DNA from: an uncultured Thalassolituus sp.
GTDB taxonomy: Bacteria; Pseudomonadota; Gammaproteobacteria; Pseudomonadales; Oceanobacteraceae
Reading direction: 5' to 3'
Length of the DNA: 64,000 nucleotides
Assembly (NCBI RefSeq): GCF_950066645.1
Contig: NZ_CATMFB010000011.1
Location: 62,001 to 126,000 of the forward strand
A program made the position numbers and the translations under genes. The notes beneath the pieces are model-generated. The model saw nothing but the letters and a program-made list of their open reading frames with translations, did no database searches and was not told the DNA's origin. Numbering within the stretch: position 1 is the first letter of the stretch; each line of letters opens with the position of its first letter. Shown here piece after piece: positions 14,064 to 23,377 of this stretch.

Positions 14064-15071
14064 TCACTTACTGAGCAGAGTTTTCCGGTATACGAGCGGT
14101 GTCGTACCACTCCAGCGCCGGAAAGAACGGGTAAACGTTCCCTGATCGCTGTACCCCAGCAATAATGCGATATCGAGCAGCGACAGTCCTTCATCTTCAA
14201 GATATTGATGCGCCAGCTGCTCACGCGTCCGGTCAAGCAGTTGCTTCCAGGTAATGCCACGCTCGCCCAATCTTCGCTGAAGTGTTCTGACTGAGCAATG
14301 CAGGCGTGGAGCCAGTCGCCCGATGGCAGCCTCGCCTTCCGGAAGCATACGTACAAGCTGGGCCTGGACCTGACGTTCAAACTCATCAGATTCGGCCTCA
14401 GGCAGAGCCCGGAGCATTGCTGCGGCCTGAGCTTCGAGTAGCTCTCGTAACACAGGCTCACTGCGACGCAATGGCACTGTCATCGCCTCATACGGGAAAG
14501 CGATGCCCGTCTGGTCCGCCCCCATAATCACGGGGCATTCAAAGAATGCTTCCAGTGCGCGGTGATGCCTGTCGTCTGCTTCGTGGCAGAAGCTTACTGA
14601 ACGCAGGGGAATATGCAGAGCTTCATTAACCTGAAGCCGCATAAAGTGAACGAGGGCCGCTATCGCGACTTCCTCTGCAGCCGGCAGCGGTGACTTTGGC
14701 TGCCAGAAAATACCGGCCACACCGTTAGTATTTCGGGTTCTTGCAATGGGCGCACCATAGAAAAGTGTTTCATAGCGCTGGTAGATGAGCATGGCTTCAC
14801 CAAGGTTGTCGCACGCCATGACCAGGTAACCGAGCACACCGACGTGCTGAGGCGTAATCATCCGGGCGACGTCCAGCGAGCAGGACGCTCCATCAGGGCG
14901 CAGGCTGAATGCCTGGTGCAACAGCGCCTGCCAGCGCTCAATTGGCACCACATCGGCAGGCCCGTAAGCGGATATCTCTGCACGAATGTCAGGCGCATGC
15001 AGCCCAATCTGGTCCATCCAGTCGGTCAGTAGACGCACCCAACTTCCATTCACTCTGATCGCAACGCTCAA
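14064..15071 (-). CDS. AraC-family transcriptional regulator (arabinose-binding-like N-domain)
   Basis: A 335-residue regulator of the OruR/ArgR-like subgroup. Residues about 20-200 match the arabinose-binding-like sensor domain of this group (VLGYLVMACDNLGEAMLIYQ, then YETLFYG). Residues about 235-330 hold the two helix-turn-helix motifs of the AraC DNA-binding domain (HCSVRTLQRRLGERGITWKQ and LLDIALLLGYSDQGTFTRSF). The gene is divergent from a fatty-acid-hydroxylase-type gene, which is its likely target. The 106-bp gap contains 21-bp-spaced direct repeats. It ends 8 bases from pgpA, convergently. Confidence 0.92.
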   Translation of the reverse strand: MSVAIRVNGSWVRLLTDWMDQIGLHAPDIRAEISAYGPADVVPIERWQALLHQAFSLRPDGASCSLDVARMITPQHVGVLGYLVMACDNLGEAMLIYQRYETLFYGAPIARTRNTNGVAGIFWQPKSPLPAAEEVAIAALVHFMRLQVNEALHIPLRSVSFCHEADDRHHRALEAFFECPVIMGADQTGIAFPYEAMTVPLRRSEPVLRELLEAQAAAMLRALPEAESDEFERQVQAQLVRMLPEGEAAIGRLAPRLHCSVRTLQRRLGERGITWKQLLDRTREQLAHQYLEDEGLSLLDIALLLGYSDQGTFTRSFRRWSGTTPLVYRKTLLSK

Positions 15072-15079
15072 ACTCCCCC

Positions 15080-15113
15080 CCTGGCATGAAATGCTAATAG
15101 CCTGGCATGAAAT
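15080..15113. promoter_or_regulatory. Direct repeats, likely AraC-type operator
   Basis: CCTGGCATGAAAT occurs at 15080-15092 and again at 15101-15113, exactly 21 bp apart, two helical turns, as for AraC half-sites. They lie 9-42 bp upstream of the regulator start and 65-98 bp upstream of the desaturase gene. Function is inferred from spacing and context. Confidence 0.65.
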
Positions 15114-15177
15114 ACAAATATAGCGACTCAGTTTCTGGGTAAATTAGTCAAGGTGTCAAATCTGTGGAGCCTGACTG

Positions 15178-16035
15178 ATGAGTGAATTTATAGGAGCTTT
15201 GATTTTTATTTTACTGGCTGGGCCAGTATTCGTGCTGGTGATGGCTGCCGAACGCACCTGGTTGATACGGCAAGGTAAACACGACGCGTACAACCTGAGA
15301 GAATCTCTGGCTAATATCGGAACGGGTCTGCTGTATAAGACTGGCGATGCTGCTTTTCTTATTGTTGCCGGCAGTGCCGTTTATCTCGGGGCTCAGTCGA
15401 TGGGGCTGCAGTGGACATCGGGTTCAGCAGTGTTCGATTTCGCGTTGCTGTTCGTCCTGGTCGACTTTACTTTTTATTGGGTTCACCGCTTTATGCACAC
15501 GGTACGCTATGGCTGGGCGGGCCACTGGGTACATCACAGCTCGGAACGCTACAATTTTTCTACTGCGCTGCGTCAGACGCCCGTGGTTTCTTTTAACGGC
15601 ATTATGTTGCTGTCTCTGTTGCCGCCAGCCCTGATCGGCTTTGAGCTTAAGTACGCAATCGTCGCGCTGGAACTGAACCTGTTTATTCAGTTTTTTGTTC
15701 ACACCGAAGCCGTTCGTCGCCTGCCTTCGTGGTTCGAGTTTGTATTTAATACGCCCTCTCATCACCGGGTTCACCACGGCAGCAACCCAAAACAGATTGA
15801 TACCAATTTTGGCGGGGTATTTATCGTCTGGGATCGCATTTTCGGTACGTTTGTCGATGAAGAAGACGCCGGAGTAATCCGCTATGGGGTAGATAACCGA
15901 CCAGCAACAACACTGAACCCAGTACGCCTCGTATTTACGGAGTTTGTGAGCATGTGCAGGGATGTGATCCGTTATCGTGATCCTCGGATTATCTGGAAGC
16001 ACCCGAGCTGGGTAGAAGAAACCTATGGCCGCTGA
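15178..16035 (+). CDS. Sterol desaturase / fatty acid hydroxylase family protein
   Basis: A 285-residue membrane-bound di-iron enzyme of the fatty acid hydroxylase superfamily. Histidine clusters are in the right order: HRFMH (103-107), HWVHH (116-120) and HHRVHHG (195-201), with an additional His at about 179 (FVHTEAVRRLP). Three to four hydrophobic segments carry the active site in the membrane. Family members hydroxylate or desaturate lipids, sterols or alkyl chains with O2; substrate unknown. It is divergent from the AraC regulator at 14064 and is its probable target. Confidence 0.9.
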   Translation: MSEFIGALIFILLAGPVFVLVMAAERTWLIRQGKHDAYNLRESLANIGTGLLYKTGDAAFLIVAGSAVYLGAQSMGLQWTSGSAVFDFALLFVLVDFTFYWVHRFMHTVRYGWAGHWVHHSSERYNFSTALRQTPVVSFNGIMLLSLLPPALIGFELKYAIVALELNLFIQFFVHTEAVRRLPSWFEFVFNTPSHHRVHHGSNPKQIDTNFGGVFIVWDRIFGTFVDEEDAGVIRYGVDNRPATTLNPVRLVFTEFVSMCRDVIRYRDPRIIWKHPSWVEETYGR

Positions 16036-16062
16036 AACGGCCATAGTTTAGGTGATCTGCCG

Positions 16063-16881
16063 TCAGGACAGCGGCGATCTTGGGCGGGCGATGCCATGGT
16101 CGTTCAGAAGCTGGGTCGATCGCAGTACGATGTCGCTCTGGAAGGCTTTTTCATAGCGAACATCCAGCACATACGCTTTCACCCGCAAACGGATCGCCAG
16201 CGTATGAGCGACTTCAACTTCTTCCATCACAAAGCCCACTGGCTTTTTCAGGTATGCGTAACGGCTGGTCACCACCACTTCTTCAATCAGTTTTTGTGCC
16301 TGTGATATATCGGCATCCAGAGCCAGATGAAAGTCTGCGACGACCATCATATCCAGCTCTCCGGCGTTACCTGACGCAACAACGTCTGTAATAAACCGCG
16401 AGTTCGGTATGGTGACGAGATTATCGTCCAGCGTCACCAGCCGTACGGTGCGCAATCCAATCGAAACGATTTCGCCGTAGGTATCACCAAAACTCACCCG
16501 GTCACCTACCCGGAACGGACGATCAAATAACAACAGTATGCCAGCCACCAGCGAGGCGGCGATGTCTTTTAATGCAAAACCGAGCGCAACAGCGACAGAG
16601 CCCGCTGCGGCAAAAATTAATTCTTTTGGGGGCTGTAATACTCCGATCAGCAGTCCGACGGTACCGAAGATATAGAGCGCAAAGCTGAGCAGTGTGGATA
16701 TCTGCAGAATAAAGAATCGCCGCGCCGGGATCTTTTCCATCAGACGGACACTGACGTTATTTAACGCGCGGGCCACCGCCCAGAGTGCTACGCCGCCGGC
16801 CAGTAACAAAAAAATCGCATAAAAATTAAATATGCCTGCAACACTCAGCAGGCCATCGACAAGTCCGCTGGTATCATTCAT
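16063..16881 (-). CDS. MscS-family mechanosensitive channel
   Basis: A 272-residue small-conductance mechanosensitive channel. It has three N-terminal membrane helices (about 16-38, 54-80 and 84-115). The pore-lining third helix has the Gly/Ala pattern AAAGSVAVALGFALKDIAAS and is followed by the beta domain FRVGDRVSFGDTYGEIVSIG and the alpha/beta C-terminal domain. Its ATG overlaps the end of the upstream ATPase gene by 8 bases, so the two are translationally coupled. Such channels open under membrane tension in hypo-osmotic shock; coupling to an ATPase is not part of the standard picture. Confidence 0.92.
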   Translation of the reverse strand: MNDTSGLVDGLLSVAGIFNFYAIFLLLAGGVALWAVARALNNVSVRLMEKIPARRFFILQISTLLSFALYIFGTVGLLIGVLQPPKELIFAAAGSVAVALGFALKDIAASLVAGILLLFDRPFRVGDRVSFGDTYGEIVSIGLRTVRLVTLDDNLVTIPNSRFITDVVASGNAGELDMMVVADFHLALDADISQAQKLIEEVVVTSRYAYLKKPVGFVMEEVEVAHTLAIRLRVKAYVLDVRYEKAFQSDIVLRSTQLLNDHGIARPRSPLS

Positions 16882-18937
16882 GGAGCATGTTCATCCTGTT
16901 CAGAATATTTACGACGGTGTGATACCAGAGTGTGGTAATGCGGTAGCGCCCGTCATCTCCTTTTTCGATCACTTCGTCTTCCAGCGCAGCTTTGAGAGCA
17001 AAGCGCACGACGTTTTCAGGGATATTGGTGACTCTGACCAGCTCTGCTGCAGCGAGTGAACCGTGCGTGACTATGGCGGCAAAGACAAAGAGCTGATGCG
17101 AGCCTGACTTTTCAATCCTGACGCCAGATGGCATGCGCGGAATCTTCACCGTGACTTCGCCACGTCGGGTCACGACAGAGGCACGCCATAGAGTCAACGC
17201 CGTAACTGGGACGCCCCGGCTGGCATCCCACAGCAAGCTGAAATAACGCTGTTCGGCGTTTTTAAGTGTGTTATTGGCAGGCGCACGGGGATCGACCAGA
17301 ACATCGTCGTATTTAAGCCGGTATCCGCTTTGCTGATTCCGGGACAGGATCAACGAGCGTATCTCTGCCTGAGTCCAGCGCTTTACCCGGATGACATTGC
17401 GCATCTGGTAATCACGCCCGAATACGTTACACAGATATGCCCAGCTCTGGTTGTTGATAACGATCAGCCAGAACACGTTAGGGGCCCGGGCATTGGTCAG
17501 GCTCAGGAGTGCACGCCACGCATCCAGGCAGCCGACATCGGCAAGAAACAGATTTTCTGCATTATTTATGACCAGTAGCGTCGGCTCGATGTTATCGCTG
17601 GCAGAGGCCAGGGCCGCCGGGCCACCACTCAGATCAACTCCTAACTCTGCACCAATCAGCGAATGCAGCACCGCAGGGTCAAGTGTCCGTGCTGGAATAT
17701 CCATTTTGCGGATCTTCAACCCTTCGTGCTTTTCTTCAGCTTCTTTGCAGAATCTGCGTACGGCAGATTTCTTGCCGATTCCCGGCTCACCCGCAATCAG
17801 CAGCACGTTGTCATCATCAATATCGCTGTGCCAGGCTTCAAAATATTTACTGATCGCAGGCCCAAGACCGGTACTGATGATCGGAAAATTTTCTTCGCCA
17901 TAGCTCTGGAACCAACGCAGGTAGTTCTCATCGGTACGTTCATTCGGGTCGTCGCCCGGCTCACTTTCCAGCGCCTGCTTTTTCATCCGGAACCAGCGCG
18001 CGCTGAGCCGCTGATACCAGGGAAATTCACCCAGTAACTGGTCAACAAATGCCTGCAGAAACAACACCAGATTGAGGGGAATCAGCAAAGGCAGTATCAG
18101 TACGGAGAGCTTGCCCGAGGCCATCGGCTCGAGCATAGGGTCAAAACGCTCTGGGGTAAGACGCTTGAGGTTGGTGACCAGTGACTCCCGATAAAAGCGC
18201 AGCAAAAAGCTGATCACCAGCCAGCTGAACACCCACACCAGCGCGCCGATCAACTGGCTGATAACAGCACTTTTCAGCAGGTATTCGGACAGGGCAATAA
18301 CCACCCACGGGAACAACAGCCACGAGGTCACGCGGTGGGAGCGTTTTTCCAGCAGCGCGGTATTTTCGGCATTAAGATACTGACCGGCTCCCTGGCAGGT
18401 GCTCAACAGAAACCATTCGAGCGACAGATTGACCAGCACATACACAACGTACACACTGAACAACAGCGGCAGCGCACCACCGGGGCCATTAATATCGCGG
18501 TCCGGCGAAGGAACCAGCATCGCTACCCACAGCAGAATTATCCAGGGTACCAGTGGGGTAATACTGGTAATAAATCGGGTAACTGCTCTCAGCCCTTTAT
18601 GCTTGATGCTGCCCGATACCAGCCTGTTATGCAGCTCCCCCAGAGCTCTGGCCAACCGGTCGGCAAACCATTTTGCCAGCCACCGCAACGGGAGGATCAG
18701 TAATAAGGGTAAGCCGGTATTCATCAACACAGAAACGCGCTCACCCGCACTCATGCCACTGAAGAGTTTGTCCCAGGCGGCAATAAAATCACCGCCAACC
18801 CGGGTGAGCTGCTGCCACTCGCGTTCAAAAACCGCGGAGTACGATTGCCACTCAGGTAAACCTGCATTCACCAGCAGTGACGCAGAAAGTAACAAAAGCA
18901 CGATAAAAGCGCCGACAAAGCGCAGAGAAGATGTCAT
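16874..18937 (-). CDS. Polytopic membrane P-loop ATPase with C-terminal winged-helix-like domain
   Basis: I do not recognise a named family. The 687-residue product starts with a signal-like helix, then about six to seven more hydrophobic segments spread over residues 70-310. A cytoplasmic AAA/STAND-like ATPase follows: Walker A GEPGIGKKS at about 383-391, a Walker-B-like strand TLLVINNAE near 455 in which Asn stands where Asp is usual, and a second strand FWLIVINN that could be sensor 1. The last 80 residues look like a winged helix (SLAAAELVRVTNIPENVVRF). It overlaps the MscS gene by 8 bases, so the two are one unit. A role in sensing or gating, or in membrane-stress defence, is inference only. 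Confidence 0.7.
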   Translation of the reverse strand: MTSSLRFVGAFIVLLLLSASLLVNAGLPEWQSYSAVFEREWQQLTRVGGDFIAAWDKLFSGMSAGERVSVLMNTGLPLLLILPLRWLAKWFADRLARALGELHNRLVSGSIKHKGLRAVTRFITSITPLVPWIILLWVAMLVPSPDRDINGPGGALPLLFSVYVVYVLVNLSLEWFLLSTCQGAGQYLNAENTALLEKRSHRVTSWLLFPWVVIALSEYLLKSAVISQLIGALVWVFSWLVISFLLRFYRESLVTNLKRLTPERFDPMLEPMASGKLSVLILPLLIPLNLVLFLQAFVDQLLGEFPWYQRLSARWFRMKKQALESEPGDDPNERTDENYLRWFQSYGEENFPIISTGLGPAISKYFEAWHSDIDDDNVLLIAGEPGIGKKSAVRRFCKEAEEKHEGLKIRKMDIPARTLDPAVLHSLIGAELGVDLSGGPAALASASDNIEPTLLVINNAENLFLADVGCLDAWRALLSLTNARAPNVFWLIVINNQSWAYLCNVFGRDYQMRNVIRVKRWTQAEIRSLILSRNQQSGYRLKYDDVLVDPRAPANNTLKNAEQRYFSLLWDASRGVPVTALTLWRASVVTRRGEVTVKIPRMPSGVRIEKSGSHQLFVFAAIVTHGSLAAAELVRVTNIPENVVRFALKAALEDEVIEKGDDGRYRITTLWYHTVVNILNRMNMLHE

Positions 18938-19012
18938 TCAGGTGTCCATTACCAGTCCAGATCGCAGCAGCTATGCTAGCAGAGCCAACGCAGATAGATA
19001 GCTTTGTGCCCC

Positions 19013-19693
19013 CTAACGTCGCAGCACCCTGGCCAGCACGCCCAGATTGACCAGACTCGCAAGTGAGCCAGCGACGTAGGTCAGCGCCGCCGCCATCAAT
19101 ATCTGACGTGCAGCGCGCATATCTTTATCATCCAGATAACGACCATTCTCCAGCAGTGGCAGTGCCTTTCCAAAACTGGCGTCCCACTCAACGGGCAGGG
19201 TCACCAGGTTGAGCAGAACACTCAACACCATTGAGACGACAGCGGCGATCAATGCCCAACGGGAAAACGCCGGATTCAGCCAGACCAGTAGCGGGGTGGC
19301 CACTAACAGCACCGGGGCAGCCCGGCTGAAAATGGTGGTCACCACCCCCAGGCCAGAGCGCAGACCAAACATGCTTTCGCGCTGATGGTGCTGAATAGCA
19401 TGTCCCACTTCATGAGCCGCCACAACCACACCAGTGAGTGTGCGTCCGTCGAGCTTATCTTCCGTCAGGCGCACGGCCTTACTGGAAGGGTCATAGTGGT
19501 CGCCCATGTCTGTCACTTCGACTTTAACATCAGGGATATCCAGAAGCCCCAACAGGTGACGCGCCATATCTCCGCCCGTTCCGGGAAAGTCGCTCCGCTC
19601 CCGGCTGTGGCGGTTAAGAACGTACTTAATCCAGAATTGCGGAAGTATCATCAGCCCCAGCAACAGCAGCACGGCCAGAATCGCGGGTAACAT
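19013..19693 (-). CDS. Membrane zinc metallopeptidase (YugP/PF04298 type)
   Basis: The start chosen has AGGAGA upstream; an earlier in-frame start 39 bases away lacks it. The 226-residue protein has an N-terminal membrane helix (2-20), the zinc-binding motif HEVGH at residues 94-98 within VVVAAHEVGHAIQHH, two central hydrophobic segments and the conserved VEWDASFGKAL, whose Glu is a likely third zinc ligand. This matches the neutral zinc metallopeptidase family PF04298. Substrate unknown; the active site is expected near the membrane. Confidence 0.88.
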   Translation of the reverse strand: MLPAILAVLLLLGLMILPQFWIKYVLNRHSRERSDFPGTGGDMARHLLGLLDIPDVKVEVTDMGDHYDPSSKAVRLTEDKLDGRTLTGVVVAAHEVGHAIQHHQRESMFGLRSGLGVVTTIFSRAAPVLLVATPLLVWLNPAFSRWALIAAVVSMVLSVLLNLVTLPVEWDASFGKALPLLENGRYLDDKDMRAARQILMAAALTYVAGSLASLVNLGVLARVLRR

Positions 19694-19797
19694 AAGACTC
19701 TCCTGAATATAAGAACGGTCTATTTTACCCATGGATTAGGCAATAGGGGCACCTGCTGTTAGAATACGCGCCCTGTTTTACTCTGAGGGTACACCCC

Positions 19798-20409
19798 TTG
19801 AAGATCAATTATGTCGCCTCCTGCAAGCTGCCCACGCCTTTCGGTGTGTTCACTATGCATGGGTTTGAGGAAGCAGAGACAGGGAAAGAGCATGTCGCAC
19901 TGACGATGGGTGAACTGACAGGTGATGAACCTGTTCTCCTGCGTGCACACTCGGAATGTCTGACTGGTGATGCTTTATTCAGCATGCGTTGTGACTGTGG
20001 TTACCAGCTGGAAGAAGCGCTGCGCTCGGTCTCTGAGGCCGGACGGGGGGTTGTGCTGTATCTGCGTCAGGAGGGCCGGGGCATCGGTCTTCTGAATAAG
20101 GTCCGGGCTTATAACCTGCAGGATCAGGGCGCTGATACGGTGGAGGCAAACGAACAGCTGGGCTTTGGCGCCGACATGCGTGATTACGGCATGTGCCAGC
20201 CAATGCTGGAGCACCTGGGCATCAGCGCCATCCGCCTGATGACCAACAATCCGCGCAAGGTGAAAGCTCTGTCTGATGCCGGTGTTACCGTTGCTGAGCG
20301 TCGCCCGATTGAAGTCGGCCGCAACCCGCACAATAATGGTTATCTGAACACTAAGGCCAGTAAGCTCGGGCACTTCCTGTCACATCAGGATGACGAGCCG
20401 GACGCCTGA
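19798..20409 (+). CDS. ribA: GTP cyclohydrolase II
   Basis: RibA converts GTP to diaminohydroxy-ribosylaminopyrimidine phosphate, the first step of riboflavin synthesis. The 203-residue product has the three zinc-binding cysteines in [15 protein letters not shown], the GTP-binding [12 protein letters not shown] segment and the NNPRKV motif. It begins with a TTG start codon preceded by GAGGGT; no ATG is available in the right place, and the first residues align with E. coli RibA. A Rho-independent terminator follows. It is a stand-alone copy away from other rib genes. Confidence 0.95.
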   Translation: MKINYVASCKLPTPFGVFTMHGFEEAETGKEHVALTMGELTGDEPVLLRAHSECLTGDALFSMRCDCGYQLEEALRSVSEAGRGVVLYLRQEGRGIGLLNKVRAYNLQDQGADTVEANEQLGFGADMRDYGMCQPMLEHLGISAIRLMTNNPRKVKALSDAGVTVAERRPIEVGRNPHNNGYLNTKASKLGHFLSHQDDEPDA

Positions 20410-20425
20410 CACCCCATAAAAGAAA

Positions 20426-20447
20426 AGCGCCTGCAGGCGCTTTTTTT
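20426..20447 (+). terminator. Rho-independent terminator after ribA
   Basis: The perfect palindrome AGCGCCTGCAGGCGCT (20426-20441) is followed by a run of seven Ts, 17 bases past the ribA stop. It also lies before the 3' end of the convergent regulator gene. Confidence 0.88.
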
Positions 20448-20463
20448 ATTTCAGATCTCCGGG

Positions 20464-21801
20464 CTACCCTTCCTGCCCGGGTTTCTCAACATGAATGTAA
20501 ATTTCATGCCCTTCAAACTGCCGCATCAACGCCTGTAGCTTAGTGACGTGACGCTCTGTCAGTGTAATACCTGACGAAAGCAGCACGGCGCCGCCTGGGC
20601 TGACGAGATTACTGACCAGCGTCATTCCCTCTTTTGCGTCGGCAATATTGATACGTTCGCGGTTAGAGATGGCCCCACCTTCGTAGTTTTCCATTACCTC
20701 GACAAACACATCCACCAGCTCGCGGTCATACCGCTGACCTGCAAGCTTCACGAGGTAAGTACGCGCGTCTTTTTCAGACAGAGGCTCGCCAAGAAAATTG
20801 GTTTCTCGCTGCAGCTCGGCGTAATCATTGACGATACGCAATATCCGCGATGCTTTCGGGATAGCATCCGCCGCCAGACGGTCCGGGAAACCCTTACCGT
20901 TGTACAGCTCCATATGAGAGCGGATGACGTTTGCTGCATTCTGCAGTGGCTCAAGCAGCATCAGCGAGGTCTGACCGTTAATGGTAAAGCGTGCGTACTC
21001 AGACTTTTCGAGATTACTCATCTGCGCGACAGATTTGTTCAGGATCGCATCACTGAGCGACATTTTGCCCAGATTACGCAGCAAAGCCGCGTAGTAGGTA
21101 TCTTTGACTTCTGACGCCTCTAAACCGGCCGCCTGAGCGAAATTGCGCACGAGATCGGCAAAGCGCTCGGATGAGCCCTTCTCGTCGCCGAGGCGCATTT
21201 CCATCGTGCCGACCAGAATGTGGATCATGGAATCAAATTCGTGACGCAGCGTGCTGTAAGCTTCCTGCAATTTTGCTTCGGCCTCGCCCACTGCATCAGA
21301 AGAGGCTTCGTACTTAGCCTGCAACTCGCGATTAAGCCGCGCCAGCTCTTCATTCTGTTCTACGATATGCGCGCTGAGCTTACGGTTTGCGGCTTTCAGC
21401 TCACGGGACTCGAGTGCCTCAGACACCATGCCTCGCAGCTGATCGTTGTCCCACGGCTTGGAGATATAGCGGTAGATATTGCCTTCGTTCACTGCCTTGA
21501 TGGCGGAGTCGAGATCAGAATACCCCGTCAGCAGCACCCGGATCATCTCTGGGTAAGTCTCAAAACAGGTCTTCAGAAGCTCTGCCCCTGACATGCCGGG
21601 CATACGCATATCCGAGATAATCATGTCGAACTTCTCGTTCTTCAGAATATCCAGTGCTTCCTGTCCACTGTTCGCCAGGGTCACTTCATAGTTACGGAAA
21701 AACAGGCGCTTAAGCGCCTGCAGCACGCCCTGTTCGTCATCCACGAGGAGCAGCTTTCCCTGTTTCTCCTGCGCAGGTTGTGACAGACGATCACTGAGCA
21801 T
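20464..21801 (-). CDS. Response regulator with degenerate HD-GYP domain
   Basis: A 445-residue protein: receiver domain (residues 16-130) with Asp20/21, phosphoacceptor Asp64, Thr92 and Lys115 all present; a coiled-coil linker (about 135-190); and an HD-GYP-like domain (about 190-375). The HD dyad is replaced by Arg-Asn (LLRNLGK, 242-243), the second His of the HHE motif is Met297, the Asp of the DGxGYP motif is Asn301 and GYP is GFP (304-306). So it should receive phosphate but probably cannot hydrolyse cyclic-di-GMP. Its start overlaps the kinase gene by 11 bases, so they are a two-component pair. Confidence 0.9.
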   Translation of the reverse strand: MLSDRLSQPAQEKQGKLLLVDDEQGVLQALKRLFFRNYEVTLANSGQEALDILKNEKFDMIISDMRMPGMSGAELLKTCFETYPEMIRVLLTGYSDLDSAIKAVNEGNIYRYISKPWDNDQLRGMVSEALESRELKAANRKLSAHIVEQNEELARLNRELQAKYEASSDAVGEAEAKLQEAYSTLRHEFDSMIHILVGTMEMRLGDEKGSSERFADLVRNFAQAAGLEASEVKDTYYAALLRNLGKMSLSDAILNKSVAQMSNLEKSEYARFTINGQTSLMLLEPLQNAANVIRSHMELYNGKGFPDRLAADAIPKASRILRIVNDYAELQRETNFLGEPLSEKDARTYLVKLAGQRYDRELVDVFVEVMENYEGGAISNRERINIADAKEGMTLVSNLVSPGGAVLLSSGITLTERHVTKLQALMRQFEGHEIYIHVEKPGQEG

Positions 21802-23299
21802 TATCAGAATCTCCCGTTCGCAATGGTATGGTCAGTGAGAAGGTGGTCCCGGCCCCCGGGCGCGAGCTGACACGTATCTCACCATCGTGTTCTCTTATTA
21901 ATTTGTAGCACAAAGCCAGCCCGATGCCGGTTCCTTTACCCTTTTCACGCGTTGTATAAAAAGGTTCGAAAATCCTGGACTGCACTTCTGGCGCCATTCC
22001 GGTGCCTGTATCAACGATTTCCATCAGTAACTGATCACCGACTATCCGCTGATAGACTCCCAGAGATCCGGGCGTCGCTTTCTCTTCCAGAGCATGCACG
22101 GCATTGACGAGAATATTCATGACCACCTGGGCGATCTGCGATGGATTACAACGCGTCAGGGGCACTTCGGTCAGGCGGGTTTCAAAACTGATGTCATCCG
22201 ATAAACGGCTTTCAATAATGTGAAAGACCGCCGGCAGGTCGGCATTGATATCGGTGAGTGATTGCCCCTCCGAGCCGCCATGACTGAGAGTGCGCATGTC
22301 GTTGATGATCTGCTCAATGCGCTGCACGCCGTTGATGCAGTCACGTACACGCACCGGGGCATTCTCACAGACAATGGCAATATTCAGATCCTGATACCCC
22401 GACAGCGTCTGCTGATAGAACGGGTTACGGATATCAAGATGATCGGAGGCGTTATCAAGCAACCGGATGAACTCATTGAGCGCCTCCAGGTCATCCACCA
22501 GTCCGTTCAGATTGCTGTCGATATACGCGAGGGGGTTATTGATTTCATGGGCGATGCCTGCTGCCATTTCGCCTAGGGTCGCCAACTGTTCAGCCGAATG
22601 CATACGTTCGGAAAGTACAACTTCATCCTGATGCCGACGTTGTTGCAGTATCAGGTACAGCAGCCCGGCCACCAGCATCGCCATCGCTGCCGCCAGCCAG
22701 GGAATCACCGGAGAATGAAAGCCGGCCTGCATCAACCGGGTATCAAACCGCAAGCTCAGCTGTGGAAGAAAAAAGTCGTCAAAGTAGATTGCATCACCAG
22801 ACTCCGGCCCACCCACCGAAGAGACCAGACGGGTATCAACCCCCGTAATACCTGCATCACGCAGCAGCAGGGTCATCCAGTCCTGCAGATTAATCACCAG
22901 CGCCAGGCTCTGCTCGCCCTGCATCAGATAAAGGTCAACCATAGAGGCTTCGCGGGTATCTTCAGGGAACCCGATTGTGCCGGTCATCGACTCTAACTGC
23001 AGACGGATCTGCCAATGATCCGGATCGGGGGATTCGCCCATCGGCTGAAGTTCGGTGCTCTGCCAGAGCGGCGAGCTGAAGGTTGCACCATCGTTGCGGG
23101 CTTGCTGCAACTGACGCCAGACATCATTGATCAGTTCGTAATAGTCACGCAGTGCCCGGACGTACACCCGCTCCAGAACGCTCGCGGTAATCTGGCGGAC
23201 ACGCTGTTGTTCATACCAGGACACGCCGGCATAGGTCAGCAGACCTACCAGCAGAACAATGAACGTGACAGATAAACCACGGCGATGACGCACCCGCAC
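21791..23299 (-). CDS. Membrane sensor histidine kinase
   Basis: A 502-residue kinase with two membrane helices (about 9-27 and 198-217) enclosing a periplasmic sensor domain of about 170 residues with no recognised family. The dimerisation domain has GEMAAGIAHEINNPLAY with phosphoacceptor His at about residue 251. A HATPase_c domain follows with the N box (NILVNAVHALEE), DTGTGMAPE and GTGIGLALCYKL. It sits directly before the degenerate HD-GYP response regulator, which is its obvious partner. Signal unknown. Confidence 0.92.
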   Translation of the reverse strand: MRVRHRRGLSVTFIVLLVGLLTYAGVSWYEQQRVRQITASVLERVYVRALRDYYELINDVWRQLQQARNDGATFSSPLWQSTELQPMGESPDPDHWQIRLQLESMTGTIGFPEDTREASMVDLYLMQGEQSLALVINLQDWMTLLLRDAGITGVDTRLVSSVGGPESGDAIYFDDFFLPQLSLRFDTRLMQAGFHSPVIPWLAAAMAMLVAGLLYLILQQRRHQDEVVLSERMHSAEQLATLGEMAAGIAHEINNPLAYIDSNLNGLVDDLEALNEFIRLLDNASDHLDIRNPFYQQTLSGYQDLNIAIVCENAPVRVRDCINGVQRIEQIINDMRTLSHGGSEGQSLTDINADLPAVFHIIESRLSDDISFETRLTEVPLTRCNPSQIAQVVMNILVNAVHALEEKATPGSLGVYQRIVGDQLLMEIVDTGTGMAPEVQSRIFEPFYTTREKGKGTGIGLALCYKLIREHDGEIRVSSRPGAGTTFSLTIPLRTGDSDNAQ

Positions 23300-23377
23300 C
23301 TCCCGGAAGGCAGCCTATCTTTTCAGTAAAGCAGGCTTTTATCAGGAAGCGCGGATAAAAAGAGATTTCAGGCTGAC

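Noticed and set aside
19798-19800. ribA start suspected to be misplaced because it is TTG
   Set aside because: The TTG has a ribosome site and the first residues align with known RibA; no ATG fits better.
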